Both the position numbers and the translations under genes were made by a program. Source: Maridesulfovibrio frigidus DSM 17176 (GTDB taxonomy: Bacteria; Desulfobacterota; Desulfovibrionia; Desulfovibrionales; Desulfovibrionaceae). Taken from it: 64,000 nt of DNA. The stretch spans positions 62,001 to 126,000 of the forward strand of contig NZ_JONL01000008.1 in NCBI RefSeq assembly GCF_000711735.1, given 5' to 3'. Below the pieces are notes generated by a model. The model was not told the origin of the DNA and ran no database searches. It saw nothing but the letters and a program-made list of their open reading frames with translations. Positions within the stretch are counted from its first letter, which is position 1; every line of letters starts with the position of its first letter. Below, piece by piece: positions 9,724 to 19,225 of the stretch.

Positions 9724-10710
9724 ATGAATACATACATTTTTATACCACCTGTTAGAAAGCCCACTGGCGGCATCACTGTTTTTTGTCAGATAGCATCTAT
9801 CCTTGCACGTCAGGGAAAGAATGTGCGTCTGGTATTACGTGAAGCCGGAAGCTGGATGCCTCCTTTAGAAGCTGACGATCCAGAACCTATTCTTTGGGAT
9901 GAGCTAAGTCTCAGTAAAGATGATCTCTGGTTAGTGCCTGAAGGGTGGGTAAACAGCCTTGCTCCCGGTCTAAATGCTGGAGCTAAGTGCATAGTCTATT
10001 GTCAAAACTGGGCCTACCTTTTTTCTTCTCTACCAGCAGGCGTGTCATGGCAGAACTTGCCCGTATCATTCTTAGCTGTATCAGATCCCGTAGAATGGTT
10101 TATGCAACAGACTCTAGGCAAAAAGTCTCCCATACTAAGGCCGGGAATCGATACAAGAATTTTCTATCCTCCTAAATGCATGGATGACGGCCCCCTCAGA
10201 ATCGCCTACATGCCGCGTAAGAACAAAGCATTAGTCGCTCAAATAAAATCCATATTCGAAGCGCGCAATCCTAATTGTGATATTCGCTGGGTTGAAATAG
10301 CCGGTATGGATGCACAAGGTGTCGCCCAAACTTTGCGCGCTAGTCACATATTTCTAGTGTCCGGCTTTCCAGAAGGATGTCCATTGCCGCCCCTCGAAGC
10401 ATTAGCCTCAGGTTGCATTCCCGTAGGCTTTTCAGGTTTCGGAGGATGGGATTACATGCGCCAACTTGATGGTGCCATATTCAAACCATGGTGGCCCCTG
10501 CGTGAAGTCGAATGGTCCGGAAATGGATTCTGGTCTGCCGATGCCGACGTATTAGATGCGGCACTCAATCTGGAAAAAGCAATCAACCTGTGGCGCGAAG
10601 GTGGACAAAATCTACAAAGCGCACTAGCAGCCGGACAAAAAACCGTTCAGTCCTACACCCTAGAAGTTCAAGCCCAAGCCGTAAGTGATATTTGGGATAA
10701 ATTTAATTAG
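9724..10710 (+). CDS. Glycosyltransferase, GT4/GT1-like
   Basis: A 328-residue soluble protein with a GT-B fold pattern. The N-terminus has a glycine-rich loop (KPTGGITVFCQIA) and the C-terminal half has the retaining glycosyltransferase signature FPEGCPLPPLEALASGC around residues 219-235, with the E-x7-E arrangement that binds the nucleotide sugar. Hydrophobic patches at the N-terminus suggest loose membrane contact only. The acceptor and sugar are unknown. It is divergent from the sigma54 activator and stands alone, followed by a 240-bp inverted repeat region. A weak GGA ribosome site precedes the ATG. Confidence 0.75.
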   Translation: MNTYIFIPPVRKPTGGITVFCQIASILARQGKNVRLVLREAGSWMPPLEADDPEPILWDELSLSKDDLWLVPEGWVNSLAPGLNAGAKCIVYCQNWAYLFSSLPAGVSWQNLPVSFLAVSDPVEWFMQQTLGKKSPILRPGIDTRIFYPPKCMDDGPLRIAYMPRKNKALVAQIKSIFEARNPNCDIRWVEIAGMDAQGVAQTLRASHIFLVSGFPEGCPLPPLEALASGCIPVGFSGFGGWDYMRQLDGAIFKPWWPLREVEWSGNGFWSADADVLDAALNLEKAINLWREGGQNLQSALAAGQKTVQSYTLEVQAQAVSDIWDKFN

Positions 10711-10717
10711 TTTTATT

Positions 10718-10955
10718 GCCTCCGGCGGCCAAAGGGGAAACCCTTTTTGGGAAAAAGGGTTTTCCCTCTGGACTCCCTTTCCCTAAAACTTTTTATTTGG
10801 GGAGAGGTTCTAGTATTTAAGAGGGAAGAGTTGGCTTGCGATAGAGAAAATTTACATTGTTGAGCATATCGCTTCGCATTTAAATTACTAAACCATTAAA
10901 AAGTTTTGGGAGTCTTGACCCCTTTTCCCAAAAGGGTTCAAGCCGCCGGAGGCAT
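10718..10955. repeat. Long imperfect inverted intergenic repeat pair
   Basis: Two related blocks face each other. The left block (about 10718-10795) starts GCCTCCGGCGGC and contains CCCTTTTTGGGAAAAAGGG, GACTCCC and AAAACTTTTTA. The right block (about 10896-10953) carries the same elements in the same order on the opposite strand. Each block holds its own small palindrome. The GGAGG of the right block (10948-10952) lies 12 bases before the tatD ATG and could act as its ribosome site. No ORF lies between. I take it for a dispersed palindromic element; similar CCGGCGG/AAAGGG spacers are a feature I associate with Desulfovibrio genomes. Confidence 0.75.
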
Positions 10956-10964
10956 CCCCATATA

Positions 10965-11789
10965 ATGTCCAAAAAAAAGAAAAAGATTCGTCCATTACCG
11001 CAGACGATAGGTATTACTGTTCCGGGCGTTGAGACTCACGCCCACTTAGATTTAGACGATTTAATTAATGATATTCCAGAAGTTTTGGTTAGGGCTAAAG
11101 AGTGTGGCATAGCTAAGATTGGTAATGTCTTTTTAGGGCCGCAGGCTTATGAGAAGAATCGCCACCTTTTTGATGATCATCCAGAAGTGTTTTTTGTGCT
11201 GGGAGTTCATCCTAATAATTCTGATAAATATACTGCCGCTGATACTGATGCAATGCGGGCGGCGTTTAAAGCTGATAGCCGTTTGAAAGCGCTTGGTGAA
11301 ATTGGGCTGGATTTTTATTGGGACCGAGTTCCTTATGATGTGCAGGAGAAAGTTTTTCGCACGCAGCTTGGGCTTGCGCAGGAGCTTGATGTTCCTGTGG
11401 TGATTCATAGCCGTGATGCGCATGAGAAAACTTTGGATGTGCTGGAAGATTTCGGCTGGCGCGATAAACCTTTGCTCTGGCATTGTTTTGGGTCTGACGT
11501 TGCGACGGCTAAGCGCATTTTGGATAACGGATGGCATATTTCTATTCCCGGCCCTGTTACATATAAAAAGAATGTAGAGGCGCAGGAAGCTGCTAAATAT
11601 ATTCCTGCTGAACGAATGATGTTTGAGACTGATTGCCCGTTCCTGACTCCTGAACCGTGGCGCGGGAAACGCAACGAGCCTGCATATGTGGTATTTACTG
11701 CGGCTAAAGTTGCGGACCTTAAGGGTATGGATGTTAATGAGTTGTGGGCTATCTGCGCGAAAAATGCGTATGATTTTTTTGGGCTGTAG
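10965..11789 (+). CDS. TatD-family metal-dependent hydrolase/DNase
   Basis: A 274-residue TIM-barrel hydrolase of the TatD type. Metal-binding residues are visible: the HxH in ETHAHLD, the Glu in GEIGLDFYW, the His in VVIHSRDA, the His in LLWHCFG and the Asp in FETDCPFLTP. Members are 3'-5' exonucleases or DNases that need two metal ions. The basic N-terminal tail MSKKKKKIR is an extra compared with many homologs. The only ribosome-site candidate is the GGAGG inside the preceding repeat. The glycosyltransferase at 11811 follows after 21 bp and is probably co-transcribed, although no functional link is evident. Confidence 0.88.
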   Translation: MSKKKKKIRPLPQTIGITVPGVETHAHLDLDDLINDIPEVLVRAKECGIAKIGNVFLGPQAYEKNRHLFDDHPEVFFVLGVHPNNSDKYTAADTDAMRAAFKADSRLKALGEIGLDFYWDRVPYDVQEKVFRTQLGLAQELDVPVVIHSRDAHEKTLDVLEDFGWRDKPLLWHCFGSDVATAKRILDNGWHISIPGPVTYKKNVEAQEAAKYIPAERMMFETDCPFLTPEPWRGKRNEPAYVVFTAAKVADLKGMDVNELWAICAKNAYDFFGL

Positions 11790-11810
11790 CGTTCAAAACT
11801 GGCGGGACTC

Positions 11811-12554
11811 ATGATCGAAGGCGGAAATATAATACGGTTCATGTCTGTGCGGATGCATGCCTGGACCATGCGCGAAACCGTGGATGAGATTTTCAGCCGT
11901 TTAAACTTCGGACTGTTCACTCAGCACGTGGTTGTGAATGCCGCTAAGCTTATTAATATGGAGCGCGATGAATCGCTTCGTGAATCTGTTAAAAGCTGCG
12001 ATATCATTAATATTGATGGCATGGGAGTTGTGTGGGGAGCGCGGTTTTTGGGACACGATGTGCCTGAACGCGTGGCGGGGGTGGATCTTTTTTACAGTTT
12101 GCTGACTCGCGCGGAATTGGAAAATGAGCCTGTTTACCTACTCGGCGCTAAGCCGGATGTGGTGGAAAAGGCAGTCGCAAATCTTAGAGTAAAATTTCCA
12201 GCTTTGAATATCGCGGGCTACCATCACGGCTATTTCTGGGATGACGAAGAAGCTGTAGTGGATGATATTGCAAAGTCGGGCGCAAAGCTTCTTTTTGTCG
12301 CTATAACTTCACCTAAAAAAGAAAATTTCATTAATCGCTGGCGGGAAAAGCTAGGGGTAAAATTCGTAATGGGCGTGGGCGGCACATTCGACATTGCCGC
12401 CGGAAAATCCAAACGAGCTCCATTGTTCATGCAAAAGCACGGGCTAGAATGGCTTTACAGATTGATGCAGGAGCCGCGCAGAATGTGGAAGCGGTATCTT
12501 GTTACGAATACGCTGTTCGGGTTGAAATTGTTGAAGTTTAAGATTTTGGGGTGA
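11811..12554 (+). CDS. WecG/TagA/CpsF-family glycosyltransferase
   Basis: A 247-residue protein of the family that transfers N-acetylmannosamine-type sugars onto lipid-linked precursors of cell-surface polymers. Typical sequence is present: VVVNAAKL, then DIINIDGMGVVW, then ERVAGVDLF, then SPKKENFI and MGVGGTFDIAAGKSKRAP, followed by the C-terminal GLEWLYRLMQEPRRMWKRYL block. It has no signal peptide; enzymes of this family are peripheral to the inner membrane. It ends six bases from the convergent cobalamin fusion gene with no terminator visible between them. The exact sugar and polymer cannot be read from the sequence. Confidence 0.9.
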   Translation: MIEGGNIIRFMSVRMHAWTMRETVDEIFSRLNFGLFTQHVVVNAAKLINMERDESLRESVKSCDIINIDGMGVVWGARFLGHDVPERVAGVDLFYSLLTRAELENEPVYLLGAKPDVVEKAVANLRVKFPALNIAGYHHGYFWDDEEAVVDDIAKSGAKLLFVAITSPKKENFINRWREKLGVKFVMGVGGTFDIAAGKSKRAPLFMQKHGLEWLYRLMQEPRRMWKRYLVTNTLFGLKLLKFKILG

Positions 12555-12560
12555 AGGTGT

Positions 12561-15167
12561 TTACAACCCCAAAGCTCCATAAACTGCCTTCATATCAACA
12601 TTCTCCCGCACGATTTTAGCTAATCTGTCCAGCGCATCTTCCATTCCGAAGGTGGTCTGGATTGTTTCTAGCTTGGGCAATCCTTTTTTCTCGCGCAATG
12701 AATCAATGAACCATCTTCTGAATCCGTCTGCGTCGAAAATGCCGTGCAGATAGGTTCCCCATATCATTCCAGATTTTATCCCGAATCCTAATACTTTCGA
12801 AATCGGCACTGACCCTTCAACGCCTTGCGGAACTATGATGGCGCGCACTGTGGGCAGTAGAGGTTCTGTTTTGCCGTGATGAATTTCGTACCCGCTGACT
12901 TCCATCTTGCTAACACCGTGAATTCCCGTTGCACGATTCAGGGTCTTTTCTGGCGCTAATGTTGTTTGGAGCGGTAGCAAACCTAGTCCGTTTGCGGTTC
13001 CTTCTGTGGATTCAATTCCTTTCGGGTCGCTGATGTATTGTCCTAGCATCTGGAATCCTCCGCAGATGCCTATAATTGCGGCCTTACCTTTGTGCTTTAA
13101 AATAGCCTCCGCTAATCCGCTTTCGCGCAGATGTGCTAGGTCGGAGAGGGTGGATTTGCTTCCGGGTATGATTATCGCATCAGGATTTCCTAGATCTTTC
13201 GGATTATCTACAATCCTTAAATTTACATCCGGTTCGCCTTTCAGCGCGTCGAGGTCCGTGAAATTTGAGATGCGCGGTAGATCTATGCAGACTATGTCTA
13301 CTGAATCTTTTCGAGTTACCTTGCTGCCGGATTTGCTCAGGTCATCTTTAAATGAAACGGAATCTTCGTCAGGCAATCCTAAATTATGTATGTGCGGGAT
13401 TACTCCTAATACGGGTTTGCCAGTGTGTTCCAGCATAAAATCGAAAGCGGGGGTAAGCAGGGATGCATCCCCTCGAAATTTGTTCAGCAAGAATCCGCAA
13501 ACCATTTTCCGCTCGCTTGCGTCGATTAAATCCATGGTTCCTGAAAGTGCCGCAAATACTCCGCCGCGATCAATATCGCCTGTGATGATGACCTTAGCTT
13601 CTGCGTATTCCGCCATTGCCATATTGACTATGTCATGTTGCTTCAGGTTGATTTCAGCAGGCGAACCTGCTCCTTCTATCACCATAATATCATTTTCATC
13701 GCTTAGAGAATCGTAGGAAGATTTAACAGCATCAAAGGCTGTGGGTTTATATTTTACGTATTCCTTCACTTTCATATTGCCGACAGGTTTGCCCATGACG
13801 ATAACCTGTGAACCTACATCGCTGTTTGGTTTAAGGAGAACCGGATTCATGCGGATATTAGGCGCTTGCTTGCTGGCTGCGGCTTGGGTCACTTGTGCGC
13901 GGCCCATTTCTAAGCCGTCCTCTGTGACGAAAGAATTAAGTGACATGTTTTGCGCTTTGAAGGGCGCAACTTTGTAGCCATCCTGTAGGAATATGCGGCA
14001 GAATGCTGCGGCTATGATGGATTTTCCGGCATTGGAGCAAGTACCTTGAATCATTAAAGCTGGAGTTTTTCGCGGTGCGGGCGGGGCGGTTTCCATGCCT
14101 GTGAAGGTCCGTAGGCCATCTATGAATTTACGGTTTTCTTCCTCAGTGCGGACTGCGATTCGGAAATATGTGGAATCTAGCCCGTCGAAATTGTCGCAGT
14201 GGCGCACAGCAATATTGTTACTTATCAGGTGCTCTATGAGCGCGTCCGCATTCATTCCTACTCGCTGTATCTGGCAGAGCATGAAATTTGCTTCTGCAGG
14301 CAGGGTTCGTATTCCCGGTATTTTTGCTATTTCCCGAACCAATTCTTCACGCAGACGGGTGGTCGTTTCTATGGTTTTGCGTGCATATTCATCATCTTTA
14401 ATGCACTTCAGACCGACTTTTTGCGCCAGTAGATTTACCGACCAGCAGGGCAAAATGTTTTTAAGCTCCATTATGATGTCTGGTGTGGCAAAAGCGAGTC
14501 CAAGCCTTAGGCCCGGTATGGCGTAAAATTTTGTGAGTGAAAGAATTGTGATTACGTTAGGAGGCCGTTGCCCCACAAGGCGGTCTAGATTTGGAACAAA
14601 GTCAGCAAAGGATTCATCTACAATAAAGCGTGAATCAGGATGTGCGCGAGCAATTTTTTTTAAGGCTTCGGGATCAAATGCCGTGCCTGTAGGATTGTTG
14701 GGCTGCGCGAGAAAAACCAGTGCAGGGGAAGCTGATAAAAATGATGATAGCGTATCGAAATCAGGCGCGAAACCATTCTGCGGATCGAGCGGGATTTGTT
14801 CCGTTTTAAGTCCAGCAACCACGCATGAGCGTTCATAGTCAACATAGCAGGGCACAGGGATCACAGCACGTTTGAATCCGCCAATGCGGGTGATGGCATT
14901 GATTAACTCGGACGCACCGTTTCCGGCAATACATTCGTTAGGCCACACTTTATATTTTTGACAGGCGGCGAGAGTTAGTTCTGCACTTTCCGGGTCAGGA
15001 TAGCAGTCAATTTCGTCTAGTGCATTAACGATGACTTGCTGAAGCCAAGGTGGAGGGCCTAGGGGGTTTATATTAGCAGAGAAATCAAGTAGTTCGGAGG
15101 ACGGGCATCCTGCTTTTGCAGCAAGCTTCTTGATGTTTCCGCCATGAGCGTATTTTTTTTCGTGCAT
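12561..15167 (-). CDS. cobQ: Fusion of threonine-phosphate decarboxylase-like aminotransferase and cobyric acid synthase
   Basis: An 868-residue two-domain protein for late cobalamin synthesis. Residues 1 to about 360 form a class I PLP enzyme of the CobD/CobC type ([15 protein letters not shown], and [14 protein letters not shown] with the PLP Lys near 213), expected to make aminopropanol phosphate. From about 370 to the end it is CobQ, the glutamine-dependent amidase of cobyric acid: P-loop [30 protein letters not shown], then a glutamine amidotransferase domain with nucleophile Cys in [10 protein letters not shown] and YEIHHGKTE. The start at 15167 is preferred over 15233 because GGAGGG lies four bases upstream and the protein begins [10 protein letters not shown]. 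No cobalamin riboswitch is seen upstream, and no other cobalamin gene is in the window. Confidence 0.9.
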   Translation of the reverse strand: MHEKKYAHGGNIKKLAAKAGCPSSELLDFSANINPLGPPPWLQQVIVNALDEIDCYPDPESAELTLAACQKYKVWPNECIAGNGASELINAITRIGGFKRAVIPVPCYVDYERSCVVAGLKTEQIPLDPQNGFAPDFDTLSSFLSASPALVFLAQPNNPTGTAFDPEALKKIARAHPDSRFIVDESFADFVPNLDRLVGQRPPNVITILSLTKFYAIPGLRLGLAFATPDIIMELKNILPCWSVNLLAQKVGLKCIKDDEYARKTIETTTRLREELVREIAKIPGIRTLPAEANFMLCQIQRVGMNADALIEHLISNNIAVRHCDNFDGLDSTYFRIAVRTEEENRKFIDGLRTFTGMETAPPAPRKTPALMIQGTCSNAGKSIIAAAFCRIFLQDGYKVAPFKAQNMSLNSFVTEDGLEMGRAQVTQAAASKQAPNIRMNPVLLKPNSDVGSQVIVMGKPVGNMKVKEYVKYKPTAFDAVKSSYDSLSDENDIMVIEGAGSPAEINLKQHDIVNMAMAEYAEAKVIITGDIDRGGVFAALSGTMDLIDASERKMVCGFLLNKFRGDASLLTPAFDFMLEHTGKPVLGVIPHIHNLGLPDEDSVSFKDDLSKSGSKVTRKDSVDIVCIDLPRISNFTDLDALKGEPDVNLRIVDNPKDLGNPDAIIIPGSKSTLSDLAHLRESGLAEAILKHKGKAAIIGICGGFQMLGQYISDPKGIESTEGTANGLGLLPLQTTLAPEKTLNRATGIHGVSKMEVSGYEIHHGKTEPLLPTVRAIIVPQGVEGSVPISKVLGFGIKSGMIWGTYLHGIFDADGFRRWFIDSLREKKGLPKLETIQTTFGMEDALDRLAKIVRENVDMKAVYGALGL

Positions 15168-15326
15168 AGCTCCCTCCATGGAGTGAATATTCGTAATATT
15201 TGATCCTATAGCTTTAATCTGCGTGAGACTCAAATCAATATTTTGAAATAATTTGCGTTTGAATATGTTTGGGTGATGGTGCGTTATAATATTCTAAGTG
15301 TCTTGAAGTTTAGGAGGATTTAATTA

Positions 15327-15374
15327 ATGTATAAGAGGTGCATTGGTTTAGTTCTATTGTTGGTCATAAATTAA
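15327..15374 (+). CDS. Possible 15-codon leader or signal-peptide remnant ORF
   Basis: An ATG preceded by a near-perfect AGGAGG (10 bases upstream) opens a 15-residue frame, MYKRCIGLVLLLVIN, which looks like the first half of a lipoprotein or secretion signal and then stops. It lies in the 305-bp spacer between the cobalamin gene and the first solute-binding protein, both of whose tandem copies start with a similar hydrophobic signal. It may be a leader peptide or the relic of a third copy. Nothing else coding is visible in this spacer. Confidence 0.25.
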   Translation: MYKRCIGLVLLLVIN

Positions 15375-15472
15375 ATTAAAGTATAATATATTCCATAAGT
15401 AGTCTTGCTACAGTTGGTCGTTAACTAGTGCTGTTCTTTAGAGAGTGGAGCTGCAGGGAAAAAGGGATTAGT

Positions 15473-16273
15473 TTGAAAAATATGTATTTAATATGTCTTT
15501 TGAGTTTGTTGTTTTGTTTTCCAATAACAGCCAATGCTGATAAAATATGTTTGCGCATGCCCTCTTTGGCTGCAGGGGGGCATGAGTATTATGCTGAACT
15601 GCTTAAAACAGCTTTAAGTGATGCTGGGCATGAGGTTGTCATTGAGGCTGTGTCAGATCTTCCTCAACTGCGTCAAATGAAAATGTTAAAAGATGGTGAT
15701 CTCGATATATCATGGTATATCAGAACCTCAGAAAGAGATCTTGTGTATGTTCCTATTCCTGTATATCTCACAAATGGTCTGATTGGGAAAAGGGTATTAT
15801 TGATTCCTGTCAGCGACAAGGATGCTTATAAGAGTGTTAAAAACATAGAAGATTTTCGCAATCTTAATAAAGTAGGCGCGCTCGGTTTGGGGTGGTTCGA
15901 TTTGAAAGTGTGGAAGGAAAACAATCTGCAGTCTCAGGCAATTGGAAATTGGAATAACATATATGGAATGATTGCAGCGGGATCGCGCGGAATTGATTAT
16001 TTTCCGCGTGGTTTTAATGAAGTGCTTAGTGAGTTTAAAGAGCATACGGACTTAGCAATTGAGCCACATCTTATGCTCGAATATAATCGTGATTTTATTT
16101 TTTATCTGAGTCCCAAGTCTGCTTATCTTAAGCCTATAATCGAAAAAGCTCTTGTCGCTGCGAGAAAATCTGGACTTATCGATAAACTTATTCGGAAATA
16201 TTGGGCGCAAAATTTTGATGTTTTGCAGCCGGAAAAGCGCACTGTGATTAAACTTAAAGATTTTATAGAATAA
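15473..16273 (+). CDS. Periplasmic solute-binding protein, family 3-like (tandem copy 1)
   Basis: A 266-residue protein with an N-terminal signal peptide (LKNMYLICLLSLLFCFPITANA, cleavage after ANA) followed by an extracellular solute-binding domain like those of amino-acid ABC transporters. The start is read as TTG at 15473, because the second copy has ATG at the same place and both are preceded by the same AAAGG-rich ribosome site and ATTAGT spacer; the upstream ATG at 15428 would put 15 polar residues before the signal. It shares most of its sequence with the next gene (for example SRGIDYF-RGFNE and YNRDFIFYLSPK). No permease or ATPase gene is nearby, so it may feed a distant transporter or a sensor. 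Confidence 0.8.
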   Translation: MKNMYLICLLSLLFCFPITANADKICLRMPSLAAGGHEYYAELLKTALSDAGHEVVIEAVSDLPQLRQMKMLKDGDLDISWYIRTSERDLVYVPIPVYLTNGLIGKRVLLIPVSDKDAYKSVKNIEDFRNLNKVGALGLGWFDLKVWKENNLQSQAIGNWNNIYGMIAAGSRGIDYFPRGFNEVLSEFKEHTDLAIEPHLMLEYNRDFIFYLSPKSAYLKPIIEKALVAARKSGLIDKLIRKYWAQNFDVLQPEKRTVIKLKDFIE

Positions 16274-16389
16274 TAATTTGAAGGTTATTTTTTAGGCATT
16301 CAGGTCGGGTAGTCCTTGTTATACTCACGGTGTGGTTCAAATGGGTTGCTATTTGTGTGAAGAGTGTAGTTGCAGGGAAAGGAATTAGT

Positions 16390-17193
16390 ATGAAAAATAT
16401 TTTTATTATATGTATTTTGAGTTTGGTATTTTGTTTTCCGAGAGCAGCCAATGCTGATAAAATATATCTACGCATGCCCTCTTATTTTGATGGGGAACAT
16501 GACTATTATTATGAGTTGTTAGAAATGGCTTTGCATAATGCTGGCCATGAAGTCACTATTGATAAGGTTGCCGAGCTTCCTACTGCTCGCGAAAGAAAGA
16601 TGCTTGAAGATGGGGATCTTAGTATAGGATGGTATCTTCAATCTTCGCAACGGGATAATCAATATGTTCCAATCCCAGTTAATATTACAAATGGGTTGAT
16701 TGGAAAAAGAATACTTTTAGTGCCACCGGAAGATCTGCATGCTTATAAAGATGTTAAAACTTTAGATGATTTTAGAGCTCTCAATAAAGTGGGGGCATTC
16801 GGTTGGAAATGGTACGATGCTGTTATATGGGAAAAGAATGGGCTACCATTTAAGGAAGTGTTAAACTGGCGAAATATCTTTAAAATGATAGCACACAGAT
16901 CGCGTGGAATAGATTATTTTTCACGAGGTTTTAATGAAATTGTCAACGAGTCTAGAGCTAATAAAGAGTTAGTAATTGAACCACACCTTTTATTAGAATA
17001 TAAGCGAGATTTTATTTTTTATTTGAGTCCCAAGTTTGCTCATCTTAGGCCTATAATCGAAGAGGCTCTTCTCGAAGCAAAGAAATCTGGGCTTATGGAT
17101 GAGCTGCTCCGCAAACATTGGGTTAATAACTTTGAAATTTTACAGCCGGAAAAGCGGACTATTCTCAAACTTAAAGATCCTTCGAGTGAGTAA
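16390..17193 (+). CDS. Periplasmic solute-binding protein, family 3-like (tandem copy 2)
   Basis: A 267-residue paralog of the preceding protein, with signal MKNIFIICILSLVFCF ending at ANA, then DKIYLRMPS. The duplicated blocks include the promoter-proximal ribosome site, signal, and the HRSRGIDYFSRGFNE and YKRDFIFYLSP segments; I estimate well over half the residues as identical. The start at 16390 follows AAAGGA by seven bases; the longer frame from 16330 reads into the spacer. The two proteins differ at scattered positions in the presumed ligand cleft, so they may bind different solutes. The gene ends before a hairpin shared with the convergent aldo/keto reductase. Confidence 0.82.
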   Translation: MKNIFIICILSLVFCFPRAANADKIYLRMPSYFDGEHDYYYELLEMALHNAGHEVTIDKVAELPTARERKMLEDGDLSIGWYLQSSQRDNQYVPIPVNITNGLIGKRILLVPPEDLHAYKDVKTLDDFRALNKVGAFGWKWYDAVIWEKNGLPFKEVLNWRNIFKMIAHRSRGIDYFSRGFNEIVNESRANKELVIEPHLLLEYKRDFIFYLSPKFAHLRPIIEEALLEAKKSGLMDELLRKHWVNNFEILQPEKRTILKLKDPSSE

Positions 17194-17195
17194 TT

Positions 17196-17223
17196 CCCGA
17201 AGGCCATTTATAAGACCTTCGGG
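17196..17223. terminator. Weak bidirectional hairpin between convergent genes
   Basis: CCCGAAGG (17196-17203) pairs with CCTTCGGG (17216-17223) across a 12-base loop. No run of T follows on either strand, so termination efficiency is uncertain; its position between two gene ends is the main support. Confidence 0.45.
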
Positions 17224-17237
17224 GTAGTTATCGGTGG

Positions 17238-18233
17238 CTAAACATTAACGCCTTTCATCCCTTCTTGAGTGTACCTGTCTCCAATCACTTTGTGCTTGGT
17301 TAAAAGAGTATCTATATCTCTTAATTCTTTTTCCGTGAATGAAACATTCATGGAACCCACATTGGAATCAAGGTTTTTGATTTTGGTTGTGCCCGGTATT
17401 GGGACGATGTTTTCGCCCTGCGCGATAACCCATGCTAGAGAAAGCTGAGCCAGCGAGCATCCCTTTTGATCTGCTATTTGGGTCAAGCTTTCCGCTATGG
17501 ACTTATTGTTTTCGTATGCTTCTTTTTGGAAGCGTGGCAGCATTTTTCTTACATCAGCGGGGTCATTCTCTAATGGTTTGCTGGAACTCAATAGGCCGCG
17601 GCAGATTGGGCTGTAAGGGACAAATGTTATGCCCAGTTCGCGCGTCATGGCCAATATTTCATTTTCCGGTTCACGTGTGAGCATGGAATATTCCGATTGC
17701 AATGCTGAAACTGGATGAGTCGCATGTGCTCTGCGAAGAGTTTCAACTGACGCTTCGGATAGTCCGATAGATTTTATTTTGCCTTCCTTAACCAGCTTAG
17801 CCATTTCGCCAATAGTCTCCTCGATCGGAGTGTCTGCATCTATGCGATGGATGTAGTACAAATCTATGTAATCCGTATTCAGTCTGCGCAAGCTGTCATG
17901 GCAGGATTTGCGTACATATTCCGGTTTGCCACAAACATTGCGGGCGTATTCATTTCCTTCGCGTACAATACCGAATTTTGTTGCGATCACAGCTTGCTCG
18001 CGCCTGCCTTTAAGGGCTGCCGCAATTAGCTTTTCATTGTGTCCTGCTCCGTACATATCTGCGGTATCGAAGAAGTTTACTCCGCATTCCATCGCGTGGT
18101 GAATGAGCTTAGTTGCTTCTGCTTCGGAGGTCGGTTCTCCATAAAACTCACTTAACCCCATGCATCCAAGTCCAATGCTTGATATCTTGATGTCGCTGTT
18201 TCCTAAAATCTGAAATTTTTTAATACCTGCCAT
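17238..18233 (-). CDS. Aldo/keto reductase
   Basis: A 331-residue NADPH-dependent oxidoreductase of the aldo/keto reductase superfamily. The family pattern is complete: GLGCMGLSEFYG near the N-terminus, the catalytic Asp and Tyr in FFDTADMYGAGHNE, the Lys in VIATKFG and the His in YIHRID, and the cofactor-binding C-terminal segment VPIPGTTKIKNLDSNV. The start at 18233 is chosen because GGAG lies six bases upstream; the Met at 18245 has none. It is divergent from a LysR-type gene, the common arrangement in which the regulator controls the enzyme. The substrate is not evident. Confidence 0.9.
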   Translation of the reverse strand: MAGIKKFQILGNSDIKISSIGLGCMGLSEFYGEPTSEAEATKLIHHAMECGVNFFDTADMYGAGHNEKLIAAALKGRREQAVIATKFGIVREGNEYARNVCGKPEYVRKSCHDSLRRLNTDYIDLYYIHRIDADTPIEETIGEMAKLVKEGKIKSIGLSEASVETLRRAHATHPVSALQSEYSMLTREPENEILAMTRELGITFVPYSPICRGLLSSSKPLENDPADVRKMLPRFQKEAYENNKSIAESLTQIADQKGCSLAQLSLAWVIAQGENIVPIPGTTKIKNLDSNVGSMNVSFTEKELRDIDTLLTKHKVIGDRYTQEGMKGVNV

Positions 18234-18319
18234 TTTGTACTCCATTTTTTACGGTTGATTGTTAACTTATGGATTTAATATGGTGACTCAATAAATATGT
18301 CGAATATATCTTTCTAATT

Positions 18320-18346
18320 AGAGTAATATCTTTTAAGTATTACTCT
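18320..18346. promoter_or_regulatory. Perfect palindrome abutting the LysR start codon
   Basis: AGAGTAATA (18320-18328) and TATTACTCT (18338-18346) form a perfect 9-bp inverted repeat with a 9-base spacer, ending directly at the LysR ATG. It contains an AT-rich dyad of the T-N11-A kind bound by LysR proteins. Any ribosome site of the regulator would lie inside it, so it could act as operator, as an mRNA hairpin, or both. Confidence 0.55.
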
Positions 18347-19225
18347 ATGGAAACAAGACAACTAAAATATTTTTTAGCGGTGGCAGAAGAGCTTCATTTT
18401 GGTAACGCAGCCAGACGCCTTAATATCTCCCAGCCTCCGCTAAGTCAGCAGATTATGAAATTCGAATATGAACTTGGCGTGAAGCTTTTTGAGCGTAATA
18501 AGCGATCTGTAAGGCTTACTGCAGCAGGTGAATCGCTGCTAACTGATGCACGCACAATACTGAAATCTATTGATAAGGCTAAATGCAGTTTGCAGTCGGT
18601 GGCTCTCGGAGAAAAGGGACGGCTTAGCATCGGCTACATCGGCCCTGCGATGGATGGCTCACTCTCTGAAATTATTCGTGAGTATAAAACTAAATATCCT
18701 GATGTGACTTTCACATTGAATGAGATGTCCACCAATTCACAACTTGAAGAGCTTCAACAGGGGCGAATTGATGTTGGTGTAGCCAGAATTTTTAGACATG
18801 ATTTAGGCGGTCTTGAGTGCAAGGTGTTTCATAAAGAATCATATGCACTCGCGATACCTATGGGACACAGTTTTGTTGATAAGTCTGTCGTTGATGTTGC
18901 AGAATTGGCGGGAGAGCCTTTAATCTTCTTTCCGCGCGAGGTTCAGCCTCATTTATATGATGAATGGATTAGAGTCTTCACGGAGGACGGGTTTACGCCT
19001 GATGTAGTTCAAGAGGCGTCGACTAAGTCCGCAACGGTGGCACTTGTTGCTGCCGGAATCGGGGTTGGCATTGTGCCGGAGAGTATTGCAAAGCGCAGGC
19101 CCGGGGGAGTATTTTTTAAACCACTGACGGGGAATATTCCTTCGCTTGAAATACATGTGGTCTACAAGGTTAAGGATGGATTTCCAGCTTTGGTTAATTT
19201 TTTAGATTTGATTAACAAACTATAG
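18347..19225 (+). CDS. LysR-family transcriptional regulator
   Basis: A 292-residue regulator with an N-terminal winged helix (METRQLKYFLAVAEELHFGNAARRLNISQPPLSQQI, given here only as the start of the domain) and a C-terminal periplasmic-binding-protein-like effector domain (about 90-290). The Met at 18347 is the natural start, since the family begins just before RQLKYF. There is no Shine-Dalgarno sequence ahead of it; a perfect palindrome fills the site instead. Divergent orientation with the aldo/keto reductase suggests that it regulates that gene and itself. The inducer is unknown. Confidence 0.9.
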   Translation: METRQLKYFLAVAEELHFGNAARRLNISQPPLSQQIMKFEYELGVKLFERNKRSVRLTAAGESLLTDARTILKSIDKAKCSLQSVALGEKGRLSIGYIGPAMDGSLSEIIREYKTKYPDVTFTLNEMSTNSQLEELQQGRIDVGVARIFRHDLGGLECKVFHKESYALAIPMGHSFVDKSVVDVAELAGEPLIFFPREVQPHLYDEWIRVFTEDGFTPDVVQEASTKSATVALVAAGIGVGIVPESIAKRRPGGVFFKPLTGNIPSLEIHVVYKVKDGFPALVNFLDLINKL